Counted from the stretch's first letter, positions 53,778-63,657 are shown. The stretch: 64,000 bases of DNA from an uncultured Altererythrobacter sp. (GCA_946886565.1 CAMPIX010000009.1:24796-88795); one strand, 5' to 3'. Program-made: numbers and translations. The notes: a model not told the origin generated them from the sequence alone.

Positions 53778-54803
53778 TCATGCGTCTTTCCCCTCGTATG
53801 CCTCGACGATCCGCCCCACGATCGGATGACGCACGACGTCGGCGGCGGTGAAGCGGCTGACCGCGATCCCGTCCACCCCTTCGAGCCGCCCGACAGCGTC
53901 GGCCAGCCCGCTCGAGGCGTCGCCGCCGGGGATGTCGACCTGGCGCGGATCGCCGCACACGACCATGCGGCTGTTCTGACCGAAGCGGGTGAGGAACATC
54001 TTCATCTGCTCGCGCGTGGTGTTCTGCGCCTCGTCGAGGATGACGAAGGCATCGGCCAGCGTGCGGCCGCGCATGAAGGCGATCGGCGCGACCTCGATCA
54101 CGCCGCTCGCCAGGTGCCGCTCGACCTGTTCGGGCGGCATGCAGTCGTAGAGCGCGTCGTAGAGCGGGCGCAGGTAGGGATCGACTTTCTCCTTCATGTC
54201 GCCGGGCAGGAAGCCGATCTTCTCGCCCGCCTCCACCGCAGGGCGGCTGAGGATGAGCCGTTGCACGCTGCCGGTGATGAGCTGGCTGACCGCCTGCGCC
54301 ACCGCGAGATAGGTCTTGCCGGTGCCCGCCGGGCCGAGCGCGAAGATGATCTCGTCGCGCGCGAGCTGGCGCATGTAGGGGATCTGACCGGCGCTGCGAG
54401 GCACGATCGTCTTGCGCCGGGTGCGGATCATGATCGGCGGGCCGTCGTCGCCCGCGATGATCCCCTCCAGCGTCGGTTCGTTCGACATCGCGATCAGCGA
54501 TTCGATCGCGCCCGAATCGAGCTCCTGCCCGCGCGCCAGCCGGTCGTACATCGTCTGGATCACGTCGCGCGCGCGGGCGACCGAATCCTCCGGCCCCTCG
54601 ATCTGGACCTTCTCCCCGCGTGCCGCGATGAACACGCCGAGCCGGTTCTCGACCTGCACCAGGTTCGCGTCGAACTGGCCGAACAGCGGCACGAGCAGCG
54701 ACTGGTCCTCGAACGCGAGCTCCGCCCGGGCGCGCCGGATTTCACGCTGCGGGGAGGGCGGCGGCGATATGGCCGGAGCGGCGCTGTGCGGTCTTCGTCC
54801 CAT
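53778..54803 (-). CDS. PhoH/YbeZ-family ATPase
   Basis: A 341-residue PhoH-like P-loop NTPase. Walker A is FALGPAGTGKTYLAVAQAV; Walker B is DAFVILDEAQNTTREQMKMF; an arginine-containing GQNSRMVVCGDPRQVDIP follows. An N-terminal KH-like domain precedes it (LVQVENRLGVFIAARGEKVQ). It acts with YbeY in RNA metabolism, although its exact role is still debated. ATG 54803 follows SD AAAGGA. The order phoH-ybeY-corC is widely conserved. Confidence 0.93.
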   Translation of the reverse strand: MGRRPHSAAPAISPPPSPQREIRRARAELAFEDQSLLVPLFGQFDANLVQVENRLGVFIAARGEKVQIEGPEDSVARARDVIQTMYDRLARGQELDSGAIESLIAMSNEPTLEGIIAGDDGPPIMIRTRRKTIVPRSAGQIPYMRQLARDEIIFALGPAGTGKTYLAVAQAVSQLITGSVQRLILSRPAVEAGEKIGFLPGDMKEKVDPYLRPLYDALYDCMPPEQVERHLASGVIEVAPIAFMRGRTLADAFVILDEAQNTTREQMKMFLTRFGQNSRMVVCGDPRQVDIPGGDASSGLADAVGRLEGVDGIAVSRFTAADVVRHPIVGRIVEAYEGKDA

Positions 54804-54902
54804 GCAATCCTTTCGTGACCAGCCGAATCTAGATCGCAACGCACGGGAGGCAAGATCGGTGCCTGCATATCGCGGTGGATTGTTGCGAGAGCCCGGCTTC
54901 GC

Positions 54903-56246
54903 TCAGGCGAGAGCCGGCTCGCGCAGCTTGCCCGCAAGCGAGTTCGGCCCGGCTTCGACCAGTTCGACCTGCACCAGATCGCCGATTACGGCCTCGCCTT
55001 CGAACCATACCGATTGCAGCCAGGGGGACTTGCCGAGCCACTGGCCGGGGCGCTTGCCCTTGCGCTCGACGAGCACCTCGCCGGTGCGCCCCACCGCACG
55101 CTGGTTGAACGCCAGCTGATCGCGGTTGAGCGCGGCCTGGAGGCGCTGGAGGCGTTCGTCCATCACCTCGCGCGGCACTTGTCCGTCCATCGCGGCGGCG
55201 GGGGTGCCGGGGCGGGGCGAATACTTGAAGCTGAACGCCTGGGCATAGCCGACCATGTCGACCAGGCGCAGCGTTTCCTCGAACTCGGCGTCGGTCTCGC
55301 CGGGAAAGCCGACGATGAAGTCGCCCGAAAGCGCGATGTCGGGCCGGGCGGAGCGGAACCTCTCGAGCAGTCTCAGATAGCTGTCGGCGGTGTGGCTGCG
55401 GTTCATCGCCTTGAGCACGCGGTCGCTGCCCGCCTGCACGGGCAAGTGGAGGAAGGGCATCAGCTTGTCGATCTCGCCGTGCGCCGCGATCAGCGCGTCG
55501 TCCATGTCGGCCGGATGGCTGGTGGTGTAGCGGATGCGGGCGAGGCCATCGATTTCGGCGAGGTCGCGGATCAGGCCCGCGAGGCCTACCGCGCGGCCCT
55601 TGGCGTCGTCGCCGCTCCAGGCCGAGACGTTCTGGCCGAGCAGCGTGATCTCGCGCGCGCCGGCTTCGACCAGCTTCTGCGCTTCGGCGACGAGATCGTT
55701 GTAAGGCCGCGAGATTTCCGCGCCGCGGGTATAGGGGACGACACAGTAAGTGCAGAACTTGTCGCACCCTTCCTGCACCGTCAGGAACGCCGCGGGCGGG
55801 CTGGTGCGGCGCGCGGGAAGCGCGTCGAACTTGGCGATCGGCGGCATGTCGGTGTCGCTCGCGCGCTCGCCGGCGACCGCCCTGTCGAGCATTTCGGGCA
55901 GGCGGTGGTAGGCCTGCGGGCCGACCACCATCGAGACCGCCGGCGCGCGCGCCATGATTTCCTCGCCCTCGGCCTGCGCGACGCAGCCGGCGACCGCGAT
56001 CAGCGGCTTCCTGCCCGCCGCCTCGCCCGCCTTCGCCAGCCGGCCGATGTCGGAATAGACCTTCTCCGCCGCCTTCTCGCGGATGTGGCAGGTGTTGAGC
56101 ACCACCAGATCCGCCTCCTCGCCCTCGGGCGCGGGGGCGATGCCCCTGTCCGCGAGCAGCTCGGCCATGCGCTCGCCGTCGTAGACGTTCATCTGGCAGC
56201 CGAAGCTCTTGACCCGATAGGTCCTGGGGTGGTCGCTCTGTCGCAT
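54903..56246 (-). CDS. miaB: tRNA-2-methylthio-N6-isopentenyladenosine synthase
   Basis: A 447-residue radical-SAM methylthiotransferase that modifies A37 of tRNAs. The N-terminal 4Fe-4S domain has [25 protein letters not shown] and AVAGCVAQ. The radical SAM motif is [11 protein letters not shown]. The C-terminal TRAM domain is present ([20 protein letters not shown]). It is full length. It is upstream of phoH and downstream of plsC. Confidence 0.96.
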   Translation of the reverse strand: MRQSDHPRTYRVKSFGCQMNVYDGERMAELLADRGIAPAPEGEEADLVVLNTCHIREKAAEKVYSDIGRLAKAGEAAGRKPLIAVAGCVAQAEGEEIMARAPAVSMVVGPQAYHRLPEMLDRAVAGERASDTDMPPIAKFDALPARRTSPPAAFLTVQEGCDKFCTYCVVPYTRGAEISRPYNDLVAEAQKLVEAGAREITLLGQNVSAWSGDDAKGRAVGLAGLIRDLAEIDGLARIRYTTSHPADMDDALIAAHGEIDKLMPFLHLPVQAGSDRVLKAMNRSHTADSYLRLLERFRSARPDIALSGDFIVGFPGETDAEFEETLRLVDMVGYAQAFSFKYSPRPGTPAAAMDGQVPREVMDERLQRLQAALNRDQLAFNQRAVGRTGEVLVERKGKRPGQWLGKSPWLQSVWFEGEAVIGDLVQVELVEAGPNSLAGKLREPALA

Positions 56247-56293
56247 GGGGCGCGGCAGTTACCGCAATTGGCCTGCGGGCGAAAGGGTGCGCG

Positions 56294-57046
56294 TCAGAGC
56301 GCGCGTGCTATCGCGGCCTGCGCCGCCTGGGCCACTGCCTTGCGATCGGCGAGTTCGGCGCCCTCGAGCGGGGGAAGGAAGCGGATCGTCAGCCGGATCG
56401 GCCGGAGCCGCGCGAGCACGCGCTTGAAGTTGTCGAGCCCGTGTTCGTCACCGACCCATGAGATTTCGGGTACGTCGCGGTAGGCGAGCACCACCGGCTG
56501 GACGGCAAGGCCCGGCGGCAGTGGGTCGAGCGCGCTCAGGAGCGAGGATTTGAAGGTCGTCACCGCAGTGCCATCGCTGGTGGTTCCTTCGGGAAACAGC
56601 GTCAGGCAGCCGGTCTCGGCCATTGCGGTGCGGATCTGTTCGACCTGTTCGGAGACGCTGCCGCGGCGATGGCGCGCGATGAACACCGTGTCGTTCATCT
56701 CGCACAACCACTTGAGCAGCGGGAACGCGGTCAGCCCGTCGTGCGCGACGAAGGCGGTGCCGCTGGCGTGGGAAAGCGCGGGGATATCGAGCCAGCTTAC
56801 ATGATTGGCCAGCAGCAGCGCGCCCTTTACCCGCCGCCCCTCGATCCGCACGTCGAGCCCCGCGATCGAGCCCACACCGGCGAGGAACACCCGCGGCCAC
56901 CAGCGGCCCGCGCCGACCGCGCGCCAGAGCAGGTGCAGCGGCGCGCACACGATCAGCAGGGCGAGCATTAGTGCCAGCCGTAGCGCGACCAGACCCCAGC
57001 CGAGTGGGTGGATGCGCGGCTCGGGCAGGGCCCGCGCGGGCGCCAT
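56294..57046 (-). CDS. plsC: 1-acyl-sn-glycerol-3-phosphate acyltransferase
   Basis: A 250-residue membrane-bound acyltransferase that makes phosphatidic acid. The N-terminus is hydrophobic (WGLVALRLALMLALLIVCAP). The catalytic H-x4-D is in LANHVSWLDIPAL, the acceptor motif is LFPEGTTSDGTAV, and IARHRRGSVSEQVEQIRTAM lies between. The ATG overlaps the fur stop (TGATG). Context: fur-plsC-miaB-phoH. Confidence 0.9.
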   Translation of the reverse strand: MAPARALPEPRIHPLGWGLVALRLALMLALLIVCAPLHLLWRAVGAGRWWPRVFLAGVGSIAGLDVRIEGRRVKGALLLANHVSWLDIPALSHASGTAFVAHDGLTAFPLLKWLCEMNDTVFIARHRRGSVSEQVEQIRTAMAETGCLTLFPEGTTSDGTAVTTFKSSLLSALDPLPPGLAVQPVVLAYRDVPEISWVGDEHGLDNFKRVLARLRPIRLTIRFLPPLEGAELADRKAVAQAAQAAIARAL

Positions 57047-57477
57047 CAGCCGTTCTTGTCGCCGCGGTCGAGCTTGACCCCGTAGAGTTCCATCCGGTGG
57101 TCGACCAGGCGATAACCGAGCCGTTCGGCGATGACCTTCTGCAGCGCCTCGAGCTCGGGATCGACGAATTCGACCACGGTGCCGCTCTCGACGTCGATCA
57201 GATGATCGTGATGCGCCTCGGGCGCGGCCTCGTAGCGCGCGCGGCCGTCACCGAAATCGTGCCGGTCGAGGATACCCGCATCCTCGAACAGGCGCACCGT
57301 GCGATAAACCGTTGCGATCGAGATCTTCGGGTCGATCGCCGAGGCCCGGTGATGCAACTGTTCGACGTCGGGATGGTCCTCGCTCTCCGAAAGAACGCGC
57401 GCGATCACGCGCCGCTGTTCGGTGATGCGCAGGCCGCGGTCGGCGCACAGTTGTTCGAGATCAATCCGCTGCGACAA
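57046..57477 (-). CDS. fur: Fur-family metalloregulator
   Basis: A 143-residue ferric uptake regulator family protein. The winged helix has LCADRGLRITEQRRVIARVL and ISIATVYRTVRLFEDAGILD. The dimerisation domain has the HHDHLIDVESGTVVEFVDPE metal-binding stretch. The Cys-x-x-Cys pairs of the structural zinc site in E. coli Fur are missing; only one Cys is present, which is common among alphaproteobacterial Fur/Mur proteins. It may therefore sense Fe or Mn. Start TTG 57477 (SD GAGGG). It is the first gene of the fur-plsC-miaB run. Confidence 0.92.
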   Translation of the reverse strand: MSQRIDLEQLCADRGLRITEQRRVIARVLSESEDHPDVEQLHHRASAIDPKISIATVYRTVRLFEDAGILDRHDFGDGRARYEAAPEAHHDHLIDVESGTVVEFVDPELEALQKVIAERLGYRLVDHRMELYGVKLDRGDKNG

Positions 57478-57487
57478 GGCCAGCCCT

Positions 57488-57532
57488 CAAAAAAGAAAAC
57501 GCCCCGTTGCCTTAACGGCACGGGGCGTTCTT
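57488..57532 (-). terminator. Rho-independent terminator downstream of the MucR gene
   Basis: A stem of AACGCCCCGTGCC with its complement (GGCAACGGGGCGTT, one mismatch), a TTAA loop, and then TTTTCTTTTTT on the minus strand. It lies directly after the MucR gene and before fur, so it separates the two transcription units on the same strand. Confidence 0.85.
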
Positions 57533-57545
57533 CTCAAGCACGCGC

Positions 57546-57986
57546 TCAGGCGGTCTTTTTGCGACGACCGCGCTTCTGGCCCGGCTTGCGACCGAGGCCG
57601 ATCTTCTTGGCGAGATCGCGGCGCGTCTCGGCATAGTCGGGTGCGACCATCGGATAGTCGGCGTTGAGGTTCCAGCGCGCACGATAGTCGTCCACGGTCA
57701 TGCCGTGCTCGGTCATCAGGTGGCGCTTGAGCATCTTCATCTTCTTGCCGCAGTCGAGGCAGACGATGTGATCCTTCTTCACCGAAGAGCGGATCGAAAC
57801 CGCCGGATCGGGAGCGGCCTCTTCCTGCACCCCACCGGCGCCGAGACCTGCGAGCGCGCCGTAGACGTTACTGATGAGCGACGGCACTTCGTCGACGGCG
57901 ACACTGTTGTTGCTGACGTGCGCGGCAACGATGTCGGACGTGAGCGTGATCAACATTTCTGCTGTATCGTTCTCGATGTTTTCCAT
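57546..57986 (-). CDS. MucR/Ros-family zinc-finger regulator
   Basis: A 146-residue protein. The N-terminal half is acidic and helical (TAEMLITLTSDIVAAHVSNN), and the C-terminal half is the MucR zinc-finger domain: IVCLDCGKKMKMLKRHLMTE with H, then HGMTVDDYRARWNLNADYPM and VAPDYAETRRDLAKKIGLG. The C-x2-C and H-x3/4-H ligands are intact. MucR proteins bind AT-rich DNA as H-NS-like regulators of exopolysaccharide and cell-cycle genes in alphaproteobacteria. ATG 57986 has SD GAGGAA. Confidence 0.93.
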   Translation of the reverse strand: MENIENDTAEMLITLTSDIVAAHVSNNSVAVDEVPSLISNVYGALAGLGAGGVQEEAAPDPAVSIRSSVKKDHIVCLDCGKKMKMLKRHLMTEHGMTVDDYRARWNLNADYPMVAPDYAETRRDLAKKIGLGRKPGQKRGRRKKTA

Positions 57987-58144
57987 TTTTTCCTCGGTGG
58001 CGTTGTTCGCCGTTGTCTGTTTTTTTGCAACCCGTGGGCCTCTACCCACGAGATCGCGCATGGACGAACCGAAGAATTATTTCAACCTTTTTGGAGCCAA
58101 CTATTGCCTATTGATCCCAAATGGTACGGCAACAACATCGACAA

Positions 58145-58600
58145 CTACAGTTTTCGGCAGAAGGTAATCGCGTCGAGAAATTGCCCCGAAGGCAACCTGT
58201 AATAGGCCTTGCGCCGGCCGATCGGCTTGAAACCTATCGCGGAGTAGAGTGCGAGCGCGGGATTGTTGTCGCGCATTTCCAGGAACATGCGCTCCGCGCC
58301 CCGGCTCCGCGCGGCCTCGAGCGCGCGTTCGAGCATGACGCGGCCAATGCCGCGGCCGCGCAGCTCCGGCCGCACGGCGATAAGCAGCAGTTCTTCCTCG
58401 CCGGGGGCGTAGCGGGTGAGAGTGAAGCCCGCCGTTTCCGCATCTGCGCGCGGGGCGCGACCGGTTTCGTCGCCGAGTTGGTAGAACGTGTGCGGCATGG
58501 CGAGCGAATCGCCGACTTGCCGGCGCGACCATGCCTCGGCCCAGGCCGGATCGAAGGCGGACTCCATCACCTCCATGATCCGGTCGAGGTCGTCCTTCAT
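58145..58600 (-). CDS. rimI: Ribosomal-protein-alanine N-acetyltransferase (GNAT)
   Basis: A 151-residue GNAT enzyme. The acetyl-CoA-binding motif A is LLIAVRPELRGRGIGRVMLE (R-G-x-G-x-G-like), followed by FLEMRDNNPALALYSAIGFK. This matches RimI, which acetylates the N-terminal Ala of ribosomal protein S18. The start ATG 58600 overlaps the tsaB stop (ATGA), and the tsaB-rimI pair is a standard operon. Confidence 0.88.
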   Translation of the reverse strand: MKDDLDRIMEVMESAFDPAWAEAWSRRQVGDSLAMPHTFYQLGDETGRAPRADAETAGFTLTRYAPGEEELLLIAVRPELRGRGIGRVMLERALEAARSRGAERMFLEMRDNNPALALYSAIGFKPIGRRKAYYRLPSGQFLDAITFCRKL

Positions 58601-59208
58601 CCCGGCAGCCTCGCATCGGGCGGACGGCCGTAGATCGGACGCACGCTGGAGGTAACGAGCGGAGCGGGGACCCGAAGCGCGAAACGCGCGTCCGGATGCA
58701 GCGGCAGCGCCTGCCCATGCCCGCGCCGTGCGACCAGTGCCTCGGCCTGCGTCCCGCCGACGAGCGCGGCGTCGATTACGGTGGCTGCCGCATCGGGCGC
58801 CAGCGAGCGGACATCCGCTTCGGCCATCCCATCCGCCGCGAACGGTTGCACGAACCATTCGCCGTGACCCCCGGTCATGCCCACTGCGTGGCGCTCGCAG
58901 GGATGATCGGCGCGTAGCATAGCGGCGACGAGCGCGAGCGTAGGATAGCCCGCGACCTGCGCGCGCCAAGCGTAGCCGAGCGCGCGCGCGGTGGCGATGC
59001 CGATCCGCACCCCGGTGAAGCTGCCGGGGCCGAGCGAGACGAGAATGCGCCCGGCCCGGCCGCGATCGGGCAGGGCGGCGATCATCGGCACCAGTCGCTC
59101 GGCATGGCCGCGGCCGAGCACGCGGTGGTCGCTGGCGATCACCCTCTCGCCTTCGAACAGCGCGACCGAACAGGCCTCGGTCGCGCATTCGATCGCCAGC
59201 GTTCGCAT
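58597..59208 (-). CDS. tsaB: tRNA threonylcarbamoyladenosine synthesis protein TsaB
   Basis: A 203-residue ASKHA-fold partner of TsaD for the t6A modification of tRNAs. It opens RTLAIECATEACSVALFEG and has SLGPGSFTGVRIGIATARAL and the AERLVPMIAAL helix. It follows normal TsaB length and lacks the metal-binding histidines of TsaD. It is co-translated with rimI. Confidence 0.92.
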   Translation of the reverse strand: MRTLAIECATEACSVALFEGERVIASDHRVLGRGHAERLVPMIAALPDRGRAGRILVSLGPGSFTGVRIGIATARALGYAWRAQVAGYPTLALVAAMLRADHPCERHAVGMTGGHGEWFVQPFAADGMAEADVRSLAPDAAATVIDAALVGGTQAEALVARRGHGQALPLHPDARFALRVPAPLVTSSVRPIYGRPPDARLPG

Positions 59209-59288
59209 GTGCCTGCGTGAAGCCCCGTTGTTGCCGTATTACCCGCCGCGCATGCCACGAGGCGCGGCGGCCGGGCAAGCGGGCGCGG

Positions 59289-59897
59289 TCAGACGATGGT
59301 GTTGAACGTGTCGAAATCGGGCCGCGGGCTGCGGTCGAAGATCGTCGACGCGTCGCCGTAGCCGACCGAGCAGATGAAGTTCGACTTCACCCGCGGATCG
59401 TCGGCGAAGAATTCGGCATCGACCCTGGCGTTGTCGAAGCCCGACATCGGCCCGGTGTCGAGCCCCAGCGCGCGGCAGGCGATGATGAAATAGCCGCCCT
59501 GGAGCGAGGAATTGCGGAACGCGGCCGACGTGCGGCCTTCCTCGTCACCGTCGAACCAGCTCTTGGCGTCGGTGTGCGGGAACAGCCAGGGCAGCTCCTC
59601 GTGGAAATCGATGTCGTAGCCGATGATCGCGGTCACCGGCGACTGGAGGATTTTGTCCTTGTTGCCCGCCGAAGAAAGGCCGGCGAGGCGCTTTTTCGCG
59701 TCGGCCGACTTGCACCAGACGATCCGCGCGGGGAGCATGTTGGCGGAAGTCGGCCCCATCTTGGTCAGTTCCCAGATGGCGTGCATCTGCTCGTCGGAGA
59801 CGGGCTTGTCGAGCCAGCCGTTGTAGGTCCGCGCCTCGCGGAAGATCTGGTCGAGCGCTTCGCCCGACAGCGTGTGGTCGTGGTACTGCTTGGTCAT
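59289..59897 (-). CDS. Nitroreductase-family protein, RutE/HadB type
   Basis: A 202-residue FMN enzyme. The N-terminus SGEALDQIFREARTYNGWLD and the GPTSANMLPARIVW stretch, followed by NSSLQGGYFIIACRALGLDT and GPMSGFDNARVDAEFF, are typical of the malonic-semialdehyde reductase (RutE)-like group. No other rut genes are near, so its role in pyrimidine breakdown is not supported here; it may reduce an aldehyde or nitro compound. ATG 59897. Confidence 0.87.
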   Translation of the reverse strand: MTKQYHDHTLSGEALDQIFREARTYNGWLDKPVSDEQMHAIWELTKMGPTSANMLPARIVWCKSADAKKRLAGLSSAGNKDKILQSPVTAIIGYDIDFHEELPWLFPHTDAKSWFDGDEEGRTSAAFRNSSLQGGYFIIACRALGLDTGPMSGFDNARVDAEFFADDPRVKSNFICSVGYGDASTIFDRSPRPDFDTFNTIV

Positions 59898-59917
59898 GGA
59901 AATTCCTCGGGTGCGGC

Positions 59918-60496
59918 TCAGGCGGCGCGGACTTCGGTGACTTCGGGGACGTAGTGCTTGAGCAGCCCTTCGATCCCGTGCTTGAGCGTGGCGGTCGAGC
60001 TCGGGCAGCCCGAACATGCGCCCTGGAGCTGGAGATAGACCACCCCGTCGCGAAAGCCGCGGTACTGGATGTCGCCGCCATCGCCGGCCACCGCGGGGCG
60101 GACCCGGGTTTCGAGCAGCTCGTTGATCTGCGCGACCACATCGGCATCGGCCGGGTCTTCCTCGACCAGCATGTCGGCCTCCGCGGGCACCGCGATCCCG
60201 CTCGCGTCGCCGCCCGCGAAGAGCGGCGCTTCGGAGACGAAGTGGTCGAGCAGGATCGAGACGACCTGCGGCTTGAGCGCCGACCATTCGACGCCGGGCG
60301 CAGCGGTGACGGAGACGAAATCGCCGCCGAAGAACACGTTGGTGACTTCGCCGGTGTCGAAGATCGCCTGCGCCAGCGGACTCGCTTCGGCCGCCTCGGG
60401 GCTGGCGAACTCGCGCGTTCCCGTGGGCATGACCTGGCGGCCCGGCAGGAACTTCAGGCTGGCGGGGTTGGGCGTGGTTTCGGTCTCGATGAACAT
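59918..60496 (-). CDS. NifU-like Fe-S scaffold/carrier (NfuA type)
   Basis: A 192-residue protein. The N-terminal Nfu_N domain starts MFIETETTPNPASLKFLPGR and has DTGEVTNVFFGGDFVSVT. The C-terminal NifU domain has RPAVAGDGGDIQYRGFRDGV and the cluster-binding LQGACSGCPSSTATLKHGIE (C-x-x-C). It carries Fe-S clusters to client enzymes. The nitroreductase gene follows after 20 bases. It is divergent from the M16 peptidase gene. Confidence 0.93.
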   Translation of the reverse strand: MFIETETTPNPASLKFLPGRQVMPTGTREFASPEAAEASPLAQAIFDTGEVTNVFFGGDFVSVTAAPGVEWSALKPQVVSILLDHFVSEAPLFAGGDASGIAVPAEADMLVEEDPADADVVAQINELLETRVRPAVAGDGGDIQYRGFRDGVVYLQLQGACSGCPSSTATLKHGIEGLLKHYVPEVTEVRAA

Positions 60497-60593
60497 GGCC
60501 GCGATGTAGGCGCGAGGGAGGGTCGGAACAAGGCCAGACCCTACTAACGACATTCACTATCCCTTCATCGGTCGGCACCTTATAGGCATCGGC

Positions 60594-63551
60594 ATGACAT
60601 TCTTCCCGCGTGCCGCCCGGCATCTCGCGCTTCTCCTCCCCATGGCTCTGCTGGTTCCGTCGGCGACGGCGCAGCAGGCGCTGCCCGCGCCCACACCCGC
60701 GAATGCCCCCGAATCGCTCCAGACCGGCGACGAGACCCCGTGGATCTACGAGGGCAGCAACGTTCCGCGCGACGAGGAATGGCTGTTCGGGGAGATGGAC
60801 AATGGCCTGCGCTACGCGGTGCGCGAAAACGGCGTGCCGCCGCGCCAGGTCTCGATCCGCATCCGCATCGATGCCGGCTCGATCCACGAGCAAGACGACG
60901 AGCGCGGCTTCGCCCACCTGCTCGAACACCTGACCTTCCGCGAGAGCAAGTATCTCGGCCCGGCGATGGCGATCCCTACCTGGCAGCGGCTGGGCGCGAC
61001 CTTCGGCAGCGACACCAATGCCGAGACGTCGCCCACGCATACCGTTTACAAGCTCGACCTGCCCAACGCGACGCCGCAGGCGCTCGAGGAGAGCTTCAAG
61101 CTGCTCTCGGGCATGATCCGCGAGCCGGTGCTGAGCGAGACCAACCTTCAGGCCGAAGTGCCGATCGTGCTCGCCGAAATGCGCGAGCGCGGCGGCGCGG
61201 CCGAGCGCGTGACCGAAGGCACGCGGCAGACGCTGTTCGCGGGCCAGCGGCTCGCCAACCGCATGCCCATCGGGACCGTCGAAACGCTGCGCGGTGCGAC
61301 CGCCGATGCGGTGCAGGATTTCCACGACCGCTGGTATCGGCCGGAGAACACCGTGATCGTCGCTGCGGGCGACGTCGACCCGGTGCGACTGGCGCAACTG
61401 GTGGAGAAATGGTTCGGCGACTGGCAGGGCAAGGGCCCGCACGTCGATGCGCCTGATTTCGGCGATCCCAGGCCGCCCGAGGGCGCAACCGGCGAGAATC
61501 CGGTCGGCAAGACCGCTGTGCTGGTCGAGCCCGACCTGCCGCGCTCGCTCACTTACGCGATCATGCGCCCGTGGCGGAAGGTCAACGACACGATCGAGTA
61601 CAACGAGGGTCTGCTGCTCGATTCGCTCGCGCAGGCTCTCATCAACCGTCGGTTGGAGGCGCGTGCGCGGGCGGGTGGCTCGTATCTTTACGCGCAAGTC
61701 CAGCAGGATGACGTCAGCCGCTCGACCGACGCGACTTTCGTCACGCTCGCGCCGTTGACCGAGGACTGGCAGGCCGCGCTGACCGATGTCCGCGGCGTCA
61801 TCGCCGACGCGCTCGCGACCCCGCCGTCGGAGGCCGAAATCGCGCGCGAGGTCGCCGAGTTCGACGTGGTGTTCGCCAGCTCGGTCGAGCAGCGAGACGT
61901 CATGGCCGGCTCCAGGCTCGCCGACGACATCGTCCAGGCGGTCGACATCCGCGAGACCGTCGCCTCGCCCGAAACGGTGCTGCAGGTCTTCCGCGGGATG
62001 AAGGACGAGATTACGCCCGAGGCGATCCTCGAACACACGCGCGCGCTGTTTTCCGGCGATGTCGTACGCGCGGTCTATGTGACCCCCGCAACCGGCGAGG
62101 CCGACGCCGCCGCGCTAGAGGCCGCGCTCGAACGCGACGTCGCGCCCGACGACAGTGCGCGGTTGACCGGCGAGCCGATCTCGTTCGACGCGCTGCCGCC
62201 GATCGGCGAGCCGGGCGAAGTCGTCAGCGCGGCGCCGCTGGGGCTGCTCGGGATCGAACGGGTCGAGCTCGACAACGGCGTGACCGGGATCCTCTGGTCC
62301 AACGACGCCGAGCCCGGCCGAGTCGCGGTGCGGGTGCGCTTCGGCGCAGGCTACCGCGCTTTCGATGCCGAGGACGCGGTCTATCGCGCGCTCGGCGAAG
62401 CGGCGCTGATTCCCTCGGGGCTCGGCGAGCTGGGGCAGGAGGAGCTCGATCGCATCTCGACCGGACGCAAGCTGGCGTTCGACTTCGCGATCGAGCCTGC
62501 GAACTTCACCTTCTCGGCGCAGACCCGCGATGCGGATCTCGCCGACCAGCTCTATCTCTTCGCCGGCAAGCTGGCCAAGCCGCGGTGGGACGAGAACCCG
62601 TTCGAGCGCGCCAAGGCTGCCGCGCGGCTGGCCTACGAGAGCTACGCCACCAGCCCGAGCGGCGTGCTCGCGCGCGATCTCGAATACTACTTGCGCGATC
62701 GCGACCCGCGCTACGCGACACCCGATCCGGAGGCGCTGAAGGCCGCAACGGCCGAGGGTTTCCGCGAAGTTTGGGAGCCACTGCTCAAGCGCGGACCCAT
62801 CGAAGTGACGATTTTCGGCGAGTTCGACCGGGACGCTGCCGTGGAGGCGCTGCGCAAGACCTTCGGTGCGCTCGACGAACGCGAGCCGATCCCCGCCGAC
62901 GTCGCGGCGCGGGTCCCCGGCTTCCCCGATCCCTCGACCGAGCCGGTGGTGCTCCACCACCGCGGCGACGCGAACCAGGCTGCGGCGGTGATCGCCTGGC
63001 CGAGCGGCGGCGGCGTGGCCGGTCTGCCCGAATCGCGCCAGCTCGAAATCCTGGTGAACCTGTTCAACAATCGTCTGATCGAGGCGATGCGCGAACGGGC
63101 GGGGGCGAGCTATGCACCGCAGGTGACCAACGCCTGGCCCACCGACTTGCCGAGTGGCGGGCGGATCACTGCGATCGCGCAGATGCGGCCGCAGGACGTA
63201 CCGGTGTTCTTCGCCGCCGCCGACGAGATCGCCGCCGACCTCGTCGCCAATCCGCCGAGCGCCGACGAACTCGAGCGGGTGACCGAGCCGCTGCGTCAGT
63301 TGATCAACCGCGCTTCGACCGGCAACACGTTCTGGATGTACCAGCTCGAAGGATCGAGCCGCGATCCGCGCCGGGTCCAGCTCGTGCGCTCGCTGCTCAA
63401 CGACTACACGGTCACCACGCCGCAGGCGATGCAGGCGCTGGCGCAGAAGTATTTCGCCGGACGCCCCGGTTTCCGTCTCGCGGTGATACCCCAGGGGCAG
63501 GAACTGGTGCGCGGGCCCGTCGATCCGTTGGAAGCGGTGGCCGGGCGATGA
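60594..63551 (+). CDS. Exported M16-family zinc metallopeptidase (two-domain, pitrilysin-like)
   Basis: A 985-residue peptidase with a signal peptide (ARHLALLLPMALLVPSATAQ). The first catalytic half has the inverted zinc motif FAHLLEHLTF (H-x-x-E-H) followed, about 75 residues later, by the third-ligand region VLAEMRER. The second half (from about residue 560) is the inactive-type partner domain (RVELDNGVTGILWSNDAEPG). The gene encodes both halves in one chain, as in pitrilysin. It should act on small peptides in the periplasm. TTATAGGC just upstream may be the -10. Confidence 0.9.
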   Translation: MTFFPRAARHLALLLPMALLVPSATAQQALPAPTPANAPESLQTGDETPWIYEGSNVPRDEEWLFGEMDNGLRYAVRENGVPPRQVSIRIRIDAGSIHEQDDERGFAHLLEHLTFRESKYLGPAMAIPTWQRLGATFGSDTNAETSPTHTVYKLDLPNATPQALEESFKLLSGMIREPVLSETNLQAEVPIVLAEMRERGGAAERVTEGTRQTLFAGQRLANRMPIGTVETLRGATADAVQDFHDRWYRPENTVIVAAGDVDPVRLAQLVEKWFGDWQGKGPHVDAPDFGDPRPPEGATGENPVGKTAVLVEPDLPRSLTYAIMRPWRKVNDTIEYNEGLLLDSLAQALINRRLEARARAGGSYLYAQVQQDDVSRSTDATFVTLAPLTEDWQAALTDVRGVIADALATPPSEAEIAREVAEFDVVFASSVEQRDVMAGSRLADDIVQAVDIRETVASPETVLQVFRGMKDEITPEAILEHTRALFSGDVVRAVYVTPATGEADAAALEAALERDVAPDDSARLTGEPISFDALPPIGEPGEVVSAAPLGLLGIERVELDNGVTGILWSNDAEPGRVAVRVRFGAGYRAFDAEDAVYRALGEAALIPSGLGELGQEELDRISTGRKLAFDFAIEPANFTFSAQTRDADLADQLYLFAGKLAKPRWDENPFERAKAAARLAYESYATSPSGVLARDLEYYLRDRDPRYATPDPEALKAATAEGFREVWEPLLKRGPIEVTIFGEFDRDAAVEALRKTFGALDEREPIPADVAARVPGFPDPSTEPVVLHHRGDANQAAAVIAWPSGGGVAGLPESRQLEILVNLFNNRLIEAMRERAGASYAPQVTNAWPTDLPSGGRITAIAQMRPQDVPVFFAAADEIAADLVANPPSADELERVTEPLRQLINRASTGNTFWMYQLEGSSRDPRRVQLVRSLLNDYTVTTPQAMQALAQKYFAGRPGFRLAVIPQGQELVRGPVDPLEAVAGR

Positions 63552-63657
63552 TGCGCGCATAGCCGAGCCATCAGCGGCCGAACGTTAATTGCGCTTGCGG
63601 CGCGCGGCGCATTGGCCTTCAATGTTCCGCCCCGACCAACGAGAGAGTACGCCTGCC

